Assembly: GCA_949128115.1 (NCBI GenBank)
Contig: OX421964.1
Location: 13,292,892-13,356,891, forward strand
Direction of reading: 5' to 3'
Length of the DNA: 64,000 bases
Origin: Anaspis maculata
Taxonomy: Eukaryota; Arthropoda; Insecta; Coleoptera; Scraptiidae
Shown here: in pieces, positions 53,795 to 64,000 of the stretch
Numbering within the stretch: the first letter of the stretch is position 1
How the letters are laid out: each line of letters starts with the position of its first letter
Translations under genes and position numbers: made by a program
Notes under the pieces: model-generated
Told to the model about the DNA's origin: nothing
The model's database searches: none
Seen by the model: only the letters and a program-made list of their open reading frames with translations

Positions 53795-56206
53795 AAATCA
53801 AGGCTACCTATGACAAAATCAAGGCTACTTCGAACAAGATAAAAGTTACCCTGGACTAAATCGACGAGATTATGAACAAACTTGAAGCTGATGTCACAGT
53901 ATCTTGGTTGTGATAAGCGAAATCGAGGCTATTTCCAACAAAATCTGGACTGCTATGAACAGCATCAAGCCTATTCATTGAACTAAACTTCAGTTGCAGT
54001 AAGCAAAATCTAGGCTGCGATTCACTAGGTCTACCAGGAACACAATCTGAATTATTTTGAACAAAATCGAGACTAGGCTACTCGAACAAGAAGAAGGTAA
54101 ACATTCTCGTACGTTACGTTCGAGAATGTTTATCGGTACGTTTATCGTTTCTTGTTTATCGGTACGTTCTCGATAAACAAGAACAAGGCTCTAATGAGCT
54201 AAACCAAGGCTACTGGGCACTAAATCATTACTATTGTGATGGAAATATAAGCTACAATGAGCGAAACAGGGGTGACGGTTAGCAAGCTGTAGGTTGCAAT
54301 CAGAAGAAATTGAGGTTTCTATGAACAACATTAAGGATACTATGAACAATCTCTAAAATTTGATGAGCGAATCCAAGGCTACAATAAACAGGATCCAGGA
54401 TTCTTTGAACAAAATCTAGGCTGTTTTGAGCATAATTTAGGTTGCAGTAAGCAAACTCGAGGCTACTGTGGATGAAATTGTGGCTGCAGTTACACAAAAA
54501 CCGTGGTTGCTACGAGCAACATAGAGGCTACCATGAATCATTCTAAAATGCGATAAAGAAATCCAAGGCTAGAATTGATGAAACTCAAGCTTCTTTGAAC
54601 AAAATCGAGGCTATTATGGACAAAATTCGGGTTGCAATTAGCAAACTTGTGAGGCTACTATGAACAATATCTAGAATGCGATAAGCGAACCCGAAACTAC
54701 ATTGAATAAGATCCAGGCTGCCTGGAGAGAAATCAAGGTTATTATGAACAACATTTATTTGCAATAAACCAACTCGAAGCTACAAAATTCCCAAATTTCA
54801 ACAATAAAACTGAACAAAATTGTGGCTGGAATTGCACACAAATCGAGGTTGCTATAAACAACATGCAGCCCACAATGAATCATTCTAGAATGCGATATGC
54901 AAATTCAAGGCTACAATGAACAAAGCTCGGGCTTTTTTAGACAAAATTGAGACTATTGTGAACAAAATTTGGGTTGCAATGAACAAACTCAAAGTCGCGG
55001 TGAAGCACATTTTGGCTGCAAGTGGAAAAACATTTGAAGCCACTATGAACAACATTAGGGCTACAATGAACAATGTCTAGGATGCGATAGGCATATCTGA
55101 GGCTACAATAAACGAAATCCAGGTTCTTTTGAGCAAAACCGGAGCTTTTATGAACAAAATTTAGGTTCCAATAAGCAAACTTGGTGCTACGGTAAATTTT
55201 TTTGGCTGGAATTGGAAAAAATCGAAGTTATTATGAACAACACTGAGGCTACAATGAACAATGTCAAGAATGCGATAAGCAAGTCCGAGGCTACAATGAA
55301 CAAAATCCAGGCCTCGTTGAACAAAATTGAAGCTTTCATGAACAAAATTCAGCTTGCAATAAGCAAACTCGAGGCTACGGTGAACAAAATTTTGGCTGCA
55401 ATTGGAAAAAAATATCGAAGTTATTATGAACAGTTCTGAGGCTACAATGAACATACTCCAGGCTTTTTCAAATAAAGTCGAAACTTTTATGAACAACATT
55501 TAGGTTGCAATAAGCAAACTCGGAATTATAGTAAACCAAATTTTGGCTGCGATTGAAAAAAAAAAATTAGGCTACTATGAACAACATTGAGACTACAATG
55601 AACAATGTCTACTATGCGATAAGCAAATCCGAGGCTACGATGAAGGAATCTATTGAGCAAAATCGAAGCTTTCATAAACACAATTCAGGTTGCAATAAGC
55701 AAGCTCGAGGCTACGCTTAACACAATTTTGGCTGCAATTTCAAGATAATCGAACCTATTGCACACAACACTATTGTACAATGAACAAATTTCAGGCTTAT
55801 TCCAACAAAATCGAAACTTTTATCAGCAAAATCAGGGTTGCAATGAACAAACTTGAATATCTCGGTAAACCAGATTCTGGCTGCAATTGGAAAGAAAACT
55901 TGAAGCTATATGAACATTATTGAGGCTACAATAAACAATGTCCGGGATTCGATAAGCAAATTCGAGGCTACAATGAACAAAATTCAGGCTATTATGAACA
56001 AAAATTCGGTTGTAGTAAGCAAACTCAAGACTGCGGTTGCGGTAACTTTGGCTACATCTGAAAAGAATCTAAGTTACTATGAACAACATTGAGTCAACTA
56101 TCAATCATGTCTAGAATCCGGTAAGCAAATCGGAGGCTACAATGAACAAAATCCAAGCTTTTGTGAATAAAATCGGAGGTATTATGAACAAAATTCAGGT
56201 TGACAA
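53795..56206 (+). repeat. 30-bp-period satellite with ~180-240-bp higher-order units
   Basis: Basic block GAGGCTACAATGAACAAAAT with a 10-bp variable part. Larger units end in 'aaaattttggctgcaattgg' followed by an A-run, recurring near 54,780, 55,030, 55,200, 55,400 and 55,550. Because the period is a multiple of three, some frames stay open for over 100 codons (for example 55212-55439: repeated MNKI-A..), but this is a by-product. Diverged, hence old. Confidence 0.75.
54100..54181. other. Hairpin island inside the satellite
   Basis: AACATTCTCG (54100-54109) pairs with CGAGAATGTT (54121-54130). GTTTATCGGTACG then repeats twice and faces CGATAAAC. This 80-bp piece does not fit the 30-bp unit and is probably a small insertion. 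Confidence 0.5.
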
Positions 56207-56383
56207 ATACAATATAAATACAATACAAATACAATACAAATACAATACAAATACAATACAGATACAATACAAATACAATACAAATACAATACAAATACAA
56301 TACAAATACAATACAAATACAATACAAATACAATACAAATACAATACAAATACAATACAAATACAATACAAATACAATACTGC
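56207..56383 (+). repeat. 11-bp microsatellite (ACAATACAAAT)n
   Basis: About 16 nearly perfect copies of an 11-bp unit at the end of the satellite. Since 11 is not a multiple of three, every frame cycles through the same stop-free codons, which explains the overlapping open frames on both strands. Confidence 0.95.
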
Positions 56384-56489
56384 ACAACGTTGTGCATTCT
56401 TCATAATAAACTTCTTGCTGTGATATTGCAATATTACTAATCTCTTGACCGTTGCATCCGTCCAATTTCTTCGTTTTACCGTCGACCTA

Positions 56490-58285
56490 CAGACCTACAT
56501 CGTGGCAATATGTAGCTGAAAGACTGGAAGTCCTGAATGCGCGAACTTCAAAATACTCACCGAACTTGATAACTCTAGAACTCAACAGCTATCAAAATGA
56601 CATTGCAACAACTGTTCCAAGCTTATCAGGTGGTAACTTTGAACCTTGCTTGAATATTGAAAACTCTCGAATATTCCAATATTCGTTCTACATCTATATT
56701 CAACAGTTTTCTTCACTGCATGTCGCCTTGAAACTCTCGAAATGATTCAATAAATTTTGGACATGTCAAAAACGTCCTCAAATAAAAAAAAGTCGTAACA
56801 ACTTCTCCCAAAATTCAATGGAACAACCTGTATACTTGCTTGAATATTGGAAACTTCCAAATTATTTTGTAAACCTGGAAGTAGTCTGAATTGAGAGCTC
56901 TACAAATAGGCGCAGCTGACTCTGAAACTTTTTCAGAATATTCAAATATAAGTGGTAATAATGCTTCCAAAACTTTGAAGAACTTTGAACTTTGAACATC
57001 AAGAAAACTTCCGGCGTTGATTGTTGAAAGTCTAAAGTTGATTCATGAGATTTCGTGAGATCCATATTCATACGACAGGTATAAAATTGGCCTCGCGTCT
57101 ACTTTGAAGTCATCTTGGCATGAATTTCAAGCTTCATTGGAAGTTGTGAACTCCCAAATTGTCTTGAAAGCTCTAAATAATCTTCTTTCAAATTTTCCAA
57201 ATACAGCTAGCCGAAAACGTCCAAGCTCAGAGGTATCCTTCAAAACTATCGCTTATACAGCTATCGACATGACATCGACCTTACTTCCACACCACCCTGA
57301 AATAGCTTGCAAGCTTACTGAAAAATTGAAAACTTTCGAACTGCTTCGACAACTTCAGAGTTTTTTTTTTGGAAACTTCCAAGTGCTCTAATTTGGATAA
57401 TTTCAAAATACAGTCAACTTGAAAACCGCCAAGCTCAAAAAGTATGGATTTTAATGTCGGTGACTTCTGAAATAACATGAAACTCCTGGAGTTGACCGGA
57501 AACTCTCGAATATACTCCACAGCCATCAAGCGGGCTCCGCGACTTCTCACAAATCATCCTGGAATAGCAAAAATTAAAAACTCCAAGCGTTTTGGGAACT
57601 TCATATTACTACCATTTGAAACTTCACAGTACAGCTTAGCTGAAGCCCTCCAAACTCCCACGTATTTTTCACAGTAACGCCGTGGAAGCTTTGGGAATGA
57701 CTTCGTGACTTCTGACTTTTGAGTTGATTGAGAGTTCCAAAATGACCTTTCTCTTGTTTGCTCCCCAAACTCATTGGATATTTTCACAATTGTATAACTT
57801 CCTGAGTTTATTGAGAGATCTAAAGTTCACTCAACAGTCATCAAACTAGCACTTCACGGCTTCCAAATCATCTACGGAAATCTCAAGCTTCCTTTCGAAT
57901 TGTTTTGGAAACTTACCAACTCATAATATAGTTATCTTTGTTCGTGAAATTTTCGGGAATGACTTGAAAACTCCAAAACTCATCAGATATTTTCATAATT
58001 ATATAACTTTCTCAGTTCATTGAGAGCTTCTCAGCTAACCACTTCACCATCAACAAAATGGCACTTCACAACTTCCAAATCATCTAAGATTCCAATCTTT
58101 CTAGAAAATTGCAAATTTTCAAATTGTCTTGAAAACTACCATCAAACTCATCGTTATTTTTGTTGAGTGTCACCGTGGAAATCTCTGGAAATAACTCAAA
58201 AACTGTCAAACTCATCAGTTGCTTCCATTACTTTGTAACTTCTTGAGTTCACTGGAAACTCTACAGTTCATTTTACAGCCTTTCA
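56490..58285. repeat. Very degenerate tandem array (GGAAACTTCCAAA motif), left part
   Basis: Strings such as 'gaaactcccaaatt', 'gaaaacttccaa', 'ttcatctgg' and 'tcattggat' recur every 25-40 bp without a clean unit. It continues at 58995-59340 after the RTE insertion. Frames here are short and unrecognised. Confidence 0.5.
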
Positions 58286-58297
58286 AATGGCATTCTA

Positions 58298-58982
58298 TAT
58301 ATATATTTCGGGTTTTTTACAAATTATTGTATGCCCGTGCTCGCCCGCCAATAATTTCTATCTTCTGCATCCTCTCCACTCAATCCTCGCTTCTCCATCG
58401 CTCTGTTTATCCCATCTCTCCATGTAGTTTTTGGACGTCCAACCGATCTCTTTCCTGGCGCTTTCCAACTCATCATCTCCAGTGGCCATCTCCCGTCTTC
58501 CATTCTTTTGACATGTCCAGACCATCTCAAACCCTTATGTTCTACCCTATCAATGATCGTTTGTTCCTCTGCTTCCATTCTTCTTCTTATTTCTTCATTC
58601 CTTATGTGTTGTAACCTCGATACCCTTGCACCTCTTCTCAAATAGTCCATCTCAACTGCATTTACTTTTCTGTGGTATTCCGCGTTAACAGTCCAAATCT
58701 CTGCACCATAAAGAAGCACCGATTCTACCAGCATTTTCCCAATATATTTTTTGGTTTTGTTGGTTGAATTTTTATCCCACCAGATTGAGTTTAAACATCC
58801 CAAAACTTTTCTGCTTTGTTCTAAACGCCTTTTAATTTCATGTGTCCCAAATCCATCTTTGTTGATCTCGACTCCCAAATATTTGAAGTGTTCGACTTGT
58901 TTGATTTCGGTATTGTTATCGTCAATCATAATTTTGAATTTTTCATCTGAATTTGTGACCAAATATTCTGTCAAGAATATAG
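58298..58982 (-). mobile_element. RTE-clade LINE, 5'-truncated, 12-bp TSD
   Basis: Flanked on both sides by AATGGCATTCTA (58286-58297 and 58983-58994), a typical LINE target duplication. The 3' end on the minus strand finishes in (TA)n. Only the last ~215 codons of the ORF are present. It interrupts the degenerate array. Confidence 0.9.
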
Positions 58983-58988
58983 AATGGC
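58324..58988 (-). CDS. RTE-type reverse transcriptase C-terminus
   Basis: After EYLVT the frame shows VEHFKYLGVEINKDGFGTHE, IKRRLEQSRKVLGCLN, SVLLYGAEIW, the LRRGARVSRLQHIRNEEIRR segment, LRWSGHVKRM, GKRSVGRPKTTW, and AEDRNYWRA before the stop. This is the thumb and C-terminal region of RTE LINE proteins, where KYLG.....G, LLYG.E.W, W.GH..RM and GRP...W are conserved. The upstream palm with the active site is missing. No frameshift, so insertion was fairly recent. The opening codons listed by a naive ORF call come from the flanking repeat. Confidence 0.9.
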
Positions 58989-58994
58989 ATTCTA

Positions 58995-59340
58995 CAACTT
59001 CCAAATTATTTGGAAGATTTGAAACTTTCTAGGAAATCGTGGATTTTAGAACTGGATTGGAAACTTCCAAATACTCTGATTTGAATACTCTGAATCCTGG
59101 AATAAGTAGAAACCATGTTCAGAAATTGCGTACTTTCAAAATGTGTGGGAAACTTCAAGATATAATTTCATTTCGAAGCTAACAAATTGAGCTGATTTGA
59201 AAACTTGAATATTTCTATCACATTTTTGATTGCCTTGAAAGCTTTGGCAATAACTTCTGGATTTAACTGAAAACTTCAAAGCTCTCAGTATTCCGTGACA
59301 TCGCATCGAAAACTTCTGAATATCTTTGTAATTTCTATCT
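58995..59340. repeat. Very degenerate tandem array, right part
   Basis: Same style as 56490-58285 ('ggaaacttccaaatactctg', 'gggaaacttcaagat', 'gaaaacttcaaagctctc'). Confidence 0.45.
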
Positions 59341-61287
59341 GAATTTTCCCAAGATGTTGCTTGTTAATCGCCGAAGCTTTGACAGCTTTTCTCTTGACGC
59401 TCATCAGACAACAACGTACGGCAATTAAAGACCATCATTCTTAAAATAGCACGAACATTTATTTATACACGTGCAGTGTTTTGGGAAAGTTGCGCCGGAG
59501 ATGATGGTGATGATCAGGAAATGGTTAACTGGGTCGGAAAGAGGTTTCGGTTGTGTTGTACCTTGTCGTTTATAGGCAGGTATATACCTGATGCTCGTCG
59601 TTGTGTAACGTGTAAACATTTTTTGTTCATATTGCACGCCAGCACGCTGCTGATAATTTAGGCTCTGGCGGCGCGAGATCGTTAAAAACATTTATCACAA
59701 TGTGAACATCTTCTGGCGAAGGCATACCCATGGGTATGCCTCTCGGTGTGTGTGTATATACGTTGCATAACACCCTATACTTATATGCTGGCTCTAGGAA
59801 GCGAATGCTCATTAAAGCTTAATTGTTATGTGCCGCAACGATCCCTAATTGATAAAATCATCGTGTGTTATGATTTTGCCAGAGCAAATATAACGAATGC
59901 CCGCATCCTCTTGTATATATTGCTGATTATCGGCCGGCTATACCCCGCACGGGGGGCAGGTCAAATGTCAACAATGTGCATATCAATTTATTCTAATCAT
60001 GTTATTAAAGCAATAGCGAGCTTTGCGCAACTTTAATGATAATATTACTTAACTTACAAGTATAGATTAATGACTAGAAAATGGCGAGCGCGGTAGGTAA
60101 ACTGAACGAAAAGTATTTTGCGAATCAATTATTGTACCTGGCAAAAATTTAGCAGCTCCGAATTGTTATAGGAAAGACAATAAAGAACAAAGCGAAGCGG
60201 TTACTTGGATTTACTGAAATGACGAATCGTAAACATTTCCATCGTGCTCTCGTATTACTTGGAGCTGAAGCCGAGATATAATCTGGGCAATACATCGCAA
60301 GAAAGCAAGATACAAGCGGCCGCATATCGGGAGAGCATTGCATGGCGTATATCGAACCGGATCGAGTAATGATCATGCATGTAAAACTATCTGCATGAAG
60401 GTACTTACCGAGATTAGGATCAGTTTTATTGATTGGTATATAATAGCTGTTGTGGCATCGTGCGATCCATTGTTGGAAGCTGGATGGACTCTTCTGCTTC
60501 TATGCTTACAAAATCGCATCATCAGGCAAAGCGTAAACGGAAAACTAGAAAAGTTCTCGAGTAGTTGCTTTGTAAGTTTTAGCTGTCGTAAGCATTAAGG
60601 AGCTCTTGAAACTTCAAAAATAACACAAAACTGCTTCTCATTCCACCAATAAGTGGAGATAGATAAGTTAAATAATAATACGCCTGGTAATTTGAAGCAT
60701 TTCGGTGCAATTTGTAAAGGAGACTTCAATGATCACTTGAGCAACAAACTTGGCACAATTATTGCGGATGCGCAGCACAAGTTCGTTTTATCAAAGTAGA
60801 GCCTTTCCTATTCTCTATCTTCGGAATTGTGTCTTTATGATTTTGTTATGAAAAACTCCATATATTATAAGTAATTTCACACTATTCTTAAGGTATGATA
60901 CGAGCAGCTAGTACAGTGAAAACACAATGAAGCTATACCAAAATGACGAATATGTAAGCATCATCCCGTGCTTCACCAAATAATACAGCAGTGTGGTTCT
61001 TATTTCTCAAATTCTCAGTTTATTACTTGTTTCTAGGGAAGAACTAAAACCTATTCTGCGTCTAGGATGCGGGATAGACAATGCAGTTATTCTGATTCTG
61101 GCCAGAATAGTGAACTATCTAGTTCTGATCATGACAAGGTATGTCAAGGACGAATAGTTGATTTAAGGAAGCTCCCTTTATATCTCTAGAAAGCTACAAT
61201 AGAACCTCCATAGTGAAAGATATCTGGGTAACTGTTTACTATCCGGTCAATCACCAAAATCGATTTTTTTTTCAACGATTCTTATTT
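59341..61287. other. Non-coding with a perfect 22-bp palindrome
   Basis: AGGCATACCCATGGGTATGCCT at 59720-59741 is self-complementary. The rest looks single-copy to AT-rich. No gene recognised. Confidence 0.5.
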
Positions 61288-63626
61288 TACAGGGTGGTCC
61301 GACTTTTATGTCATCAAATTTAAGGATCGATAGAGAATGAAAGATGAAGAGGAATTTTTTCAGAAAACATCTGAGAAATGCCTAATAACAGAGATACAGC
61401 CCTTCAAAGTTGGAAATGAATGATCGTTTTTACCGCATAACTTTCGAACCGTTTAACCGATTTGATTCCAAATAGAACCAAAGGTTCACTGAAATTATCC
61501 CCTGTCGAACAATCATAACATGTTCCATAAAAAAGTTTCAAGGGCGTAGACATTAGGGGGTGTCCCTACTTTTACCCCCCTATTTCTCACACCCATAGTT
61601 ATTTTTGAAAAATGTCTATAATTTTGAGTTTCACGTTCAATTTAAAAGAAAAAGTCACCCTCGCAAAATTTTGATTGGGGGCTTCGTTTAGGAGATATTC
61701 AAGTTTGGAACTTTGGAAAACATCCAGAAATCGCCACTTTCCAGAGCCCAAATGGTTTTTTTCCTGAAAATTTCTCGTGTTTTGCAAAAAATAGTGGTTT
61801 ATCAACTCAGAAATTCTAGAAAACCTATTTCAGCTGAGAAATCATGAGTTTTTTTAGATTTTAATTTTTAGACCTTTGAAAGTTGTGCTTTTGAGATGTT
61901 TTCCAAACCTTCAAACCTGAATATCTCCCAAACAAAGCCTGTAATCAAAATTTTGCAATGGAGTACTTGCCCATTTTTTTTATGGCCTAATCAAAAGTAT
62001 GGGCAAAAATATTGTACCCGTATTTTTTCTTTTTCTTAAATTCCCAAAATTGCGGCCGTAGTGCCTGTTTTAAAAATATATTTGTGACGTCACAAACAAA
62101 CAGCACTGTAGGGTTGAAAACTCAAAAAACTGTTAAGAGTGGCTTCACAATATTTGAAAAATACAGACGAAAATATTCCACCAAAGTTTCCCTACTGTTG
62201 CCAACCTTTTGAAAAAAAAAAAACGAAAAAAAAAATCTTTTTAACCAATGGATATACAGGGTTATTCAAAAGTCCGGAATAAAATTCATAATTTTTTTCC
62301 ATATTTATTTCGGAAAAAACGCTCGAACAGGTCAATTTCTAAAAACGGTAAGCTGTTCTTTCATGACACGTGTCATGTTCTACCGTCAACCCCTAACCCC
62401 AAGCCACCCTTAGTATTTTTTTTCAAATAACACCCTATGGCTTTTGGGGGCTCGTTGGAAAGCTTGTTGAAAACTCTATTCAGATCTACCATTGAAAATC
62501 GGATCGAACGCTTCACTATGAAGTTTTGGGGAACCCCAGTTTTACTTAACAGTCCGGAATAAAACTCATAATTTTTTTCCATATTCATTTCGGAAAAAAA
62601 CGCTCAAACAGGTCGGTCTCTAAAAACGGTAAGCCATTTTTTCATGACACGTGTCATATTCTACCGTCAACCCCCTAACCCCAAGCCACCCTTAGTATTT
62701 TTCTTCAAATGGCACCCGGCAAATGGGTGGCTTGGGGTTAGAGGGCTGACGGTAGAACATGACACGTGTCATGAAAAACAGCTTATTGTTTTTAGAAATC
62801 GACCTGTTCGAGCGTTTTTTTCCAAATCAAATATGGAAAAAAATTATGAATTTTATTCCGGACTCTTAAGTAAAACTGGGGTTCCTCAAAACTTCATGGT
62901 GAAGCGTCCGATCTAATTTTCAATGGTAGATCTGAATAGAGTTTTTGACAAGCTTTCCAACGAGCCCCCACAAGCCATAGGGTGCCATTTGAAAAAAAAA
63001 ACCAAGGGTGGCTTGGGGTTAGGGGGTTGACGGTAGAACATGACACGTGTCATGAAAAAACGGCTTACCGTTTTTAGAAATCGACCTGTTCAAGCGTTTT
63101 TTCCGAAATAAATATGGAAAAAAATTATGAATTTTATTCCGGACTTTTGAATAACCCTGTATTTCCCGGAAATTTTCAGGAAATACTATTCATTACTTTT
63201 GTTGATGATTGAAAGAATTTCCAGTCGAATCTGTTCCATTGGCAAGTACTCCATTGTGATTTTTTCTCCAAAATTGAACGTAGAATCCAAAATTATGAGC
63301 AGTTTTAAAAATAACTAGAGGGGTGAAAAATAGGGGGGGAAAATGGGGACACCCCCTAATGTCTACGCCCCTGACACTTTTTTATGAAACTTGTTATAAT
63401 TGTTCGACAGGGAATAATTCCAGTAAACCTTTGGTTCTATTTTGAGTCAAATCGGTTGAACGGTTCAAAAGTTATGCGGAAAAAATTATTATTCATTTCC
63501 AACTTTGAAGGGCTGTATCTCTGTTATTAGGCATTTCACTAATATGTTTTCTGGGGAAAGTCCACTTCATTTCTCATTCTCTATCGATCCTTGAATTTAA
63601 TGAAATAAAAGTCGGACTACCCTGTA
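61288..63626. mobile_element. TACAGGGTGGTCC foldback (outer), 2,339 bp
   Basis: TACAGGGTGGTCCGACTTTT at 61288 and a near complement ending CCCTGTA at 63626. The arms mirror each other through 'gaagggctgt', 'aaccgatttgattc', 'tgtcgaacaat' and 'gggggtgtcc'. F2 lies in the middle. Non-coding. Confidence 0.82.
62255..63161. mobile_element. TACAGGGTTATTC foldback, copy F2 (907 bp), inside the outer foldback
   Basis: Same family as 44793-45518, with TACAGGGTTATTCAAAAGTC ends and duplicated 'aaccccaagccaccc' blocks. It sits near the symmetry centre of the outer foldback. Confidence 0.85.
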
Positions 63627-63722
63627 TACGTTCAGTCAGGTCCTGAATAAAACAGAACGGTTGTTGTCCGCCAGATTTATAACAAAAAAAAAAGAAAACG
63701 TGGAAATAAACTCTATCAATTG

Positions 63723-63771
63723 GTTGACCCGGTAGTAAACCGCCCTGGTCTCAGTTTACTATCCGGTCAAC
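63723..63771. other. Hairpin GTTGACC(C)GGTAGTAAAC
   Basis: GTTGACCCGGTAGTAAACC pairs with AGTTTACTATCCGGTCAAC across a 10-bp loop, with a few mismatches. The right strand recurs as a 17-bp direct repeat at 61234-61250, on the other side of the foldback. Confidence 0.6.
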
Positions 63772-64000
63772 TATTCAAATTACATTTATTCGAGGTAATT
63801 TCTATTACACACATTCAAATACGTCCTAAAAATGAGAAAACTGCTGTCGGCCGCCAGTTTAATAGAAAATTTGGCTCCCTTTGGTGTCTTCAACACCGTT
63901 TTGAAGTTCCGTTGAGCCCCACTCTTGCAGTTTCTCGAGGTTTTTGGAGCACTAATAAACCCGATGTGCCTGTACCTATGTGATATTTAGCCCCAAATCG
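63772..64000. other. Non-coding window end
   Basis: Nothing recognised in this short terminal stretch. Confidence 0.4.

Noticed and set aside
56094..56465. Several overlapping 70-120-codon frames on both strands
   Set aside because: By-product of the 11-bp ACAATACAAAT microsatellite, which contains no stop in any phase.
58219..58614. 131-codon plus-strand frame
   Set aside because: Antisense shadow of the RTE reverse transcriptase.

Overview
The window reads as nuclear DNA from an arthropod, most likely an insect with a large, repeat-filled genome. I infer this from AT-rich sequence with no bacterial-style gene packing, spliced gene fragments with GT-AG introns, RTE and Jockey/CR1-type LINE relics, gypsy pol relics, THAP and SWIM/YqaJ-type host or transposon genes, Harbinger and hAT insertions, and many foldback MITEs ending in TACAGGG/CCCTGTA. 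I cannot place it to order. I see no intact host gene. Almost everything recognisable is a mobile element, often one inside another, separated by AT-rich unique-looking DNA and very old degenerate tandem arrays.

Layout. 0.1-1.1 kb: decayed LINE reverse transcriptase. 1.2-3.2 kb: decayed gypsy pol (minus strand), split by a 1,210-bp array of four 145-bp LTRs and three 210-bp internal domains. This is a tandem TRIM whose LTRs each carry a tRNA-like Pol III unit. 3.3-4.8 kb: degenerate tandem array containing an 821-bp Harbinger deletion derivative. 4.8-10.6 kb: a Tc1/mariner scrap, a 901-bp TIR element, a 966-bp TIR element full of a repeated motif, and a hAT MITE inside a foldback. 11.4-12.1 kb: two minisatellites. 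12.8-18.5 kb: first copy of a ~2.9-kb TG...CA LTR-type element (4-bp TSD). It is interrupted by a 2.77-kb foldback with CACAGTG ends, a 5-bp TSD and an inward-facing tRNA-like unit at each end. 20-25 kb: foldbacks and a second gypsy pol relic.

26.5-29.2 kb: a possible TIR-bounded block holding a degenerate THAP exon (plus strand) and a three-exon SWIM zinc-finger/YqaJ-type gene fragment with a frameshift (minus strand). 31.0-31.6 kb: a nearly perfect 278-bp tandem duplication. 35-37.5 kb: an ACGTT-rich block, a foldback and a second THAP pseudogene. 37.8-43.1 kb: three copies of a 1.7-kb CACTGAGAG element, one inserted in another and a third inverted. 43-47.4 kb: broken LINE and two more foldbacks. 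47.4-51.1 kb: a 30-bp-period satellite split by the second copy of the 2.9-kb LTR-type element, which itself contains a 1.25-kb LINE. 53.8-56.4 kb: the same satellite in the other orientation, ending in an 11-bp microsatellite. 56.5-59.3 kb: another degenerate array holding a 685-bp RTE insertion with a 12-bp TSD. 61.3-63.6 kb: a foldback inside a foldback.

The nesting gives relative ages (host element older than its insertion). The two copies of the 2.9-kb element give a filled and an empty site for the CACAGTG foldback. The strongest leads are the tandem TRIM with tRNA-bearing LTRs and the CACAGTG foldback with tRNA-like ends.
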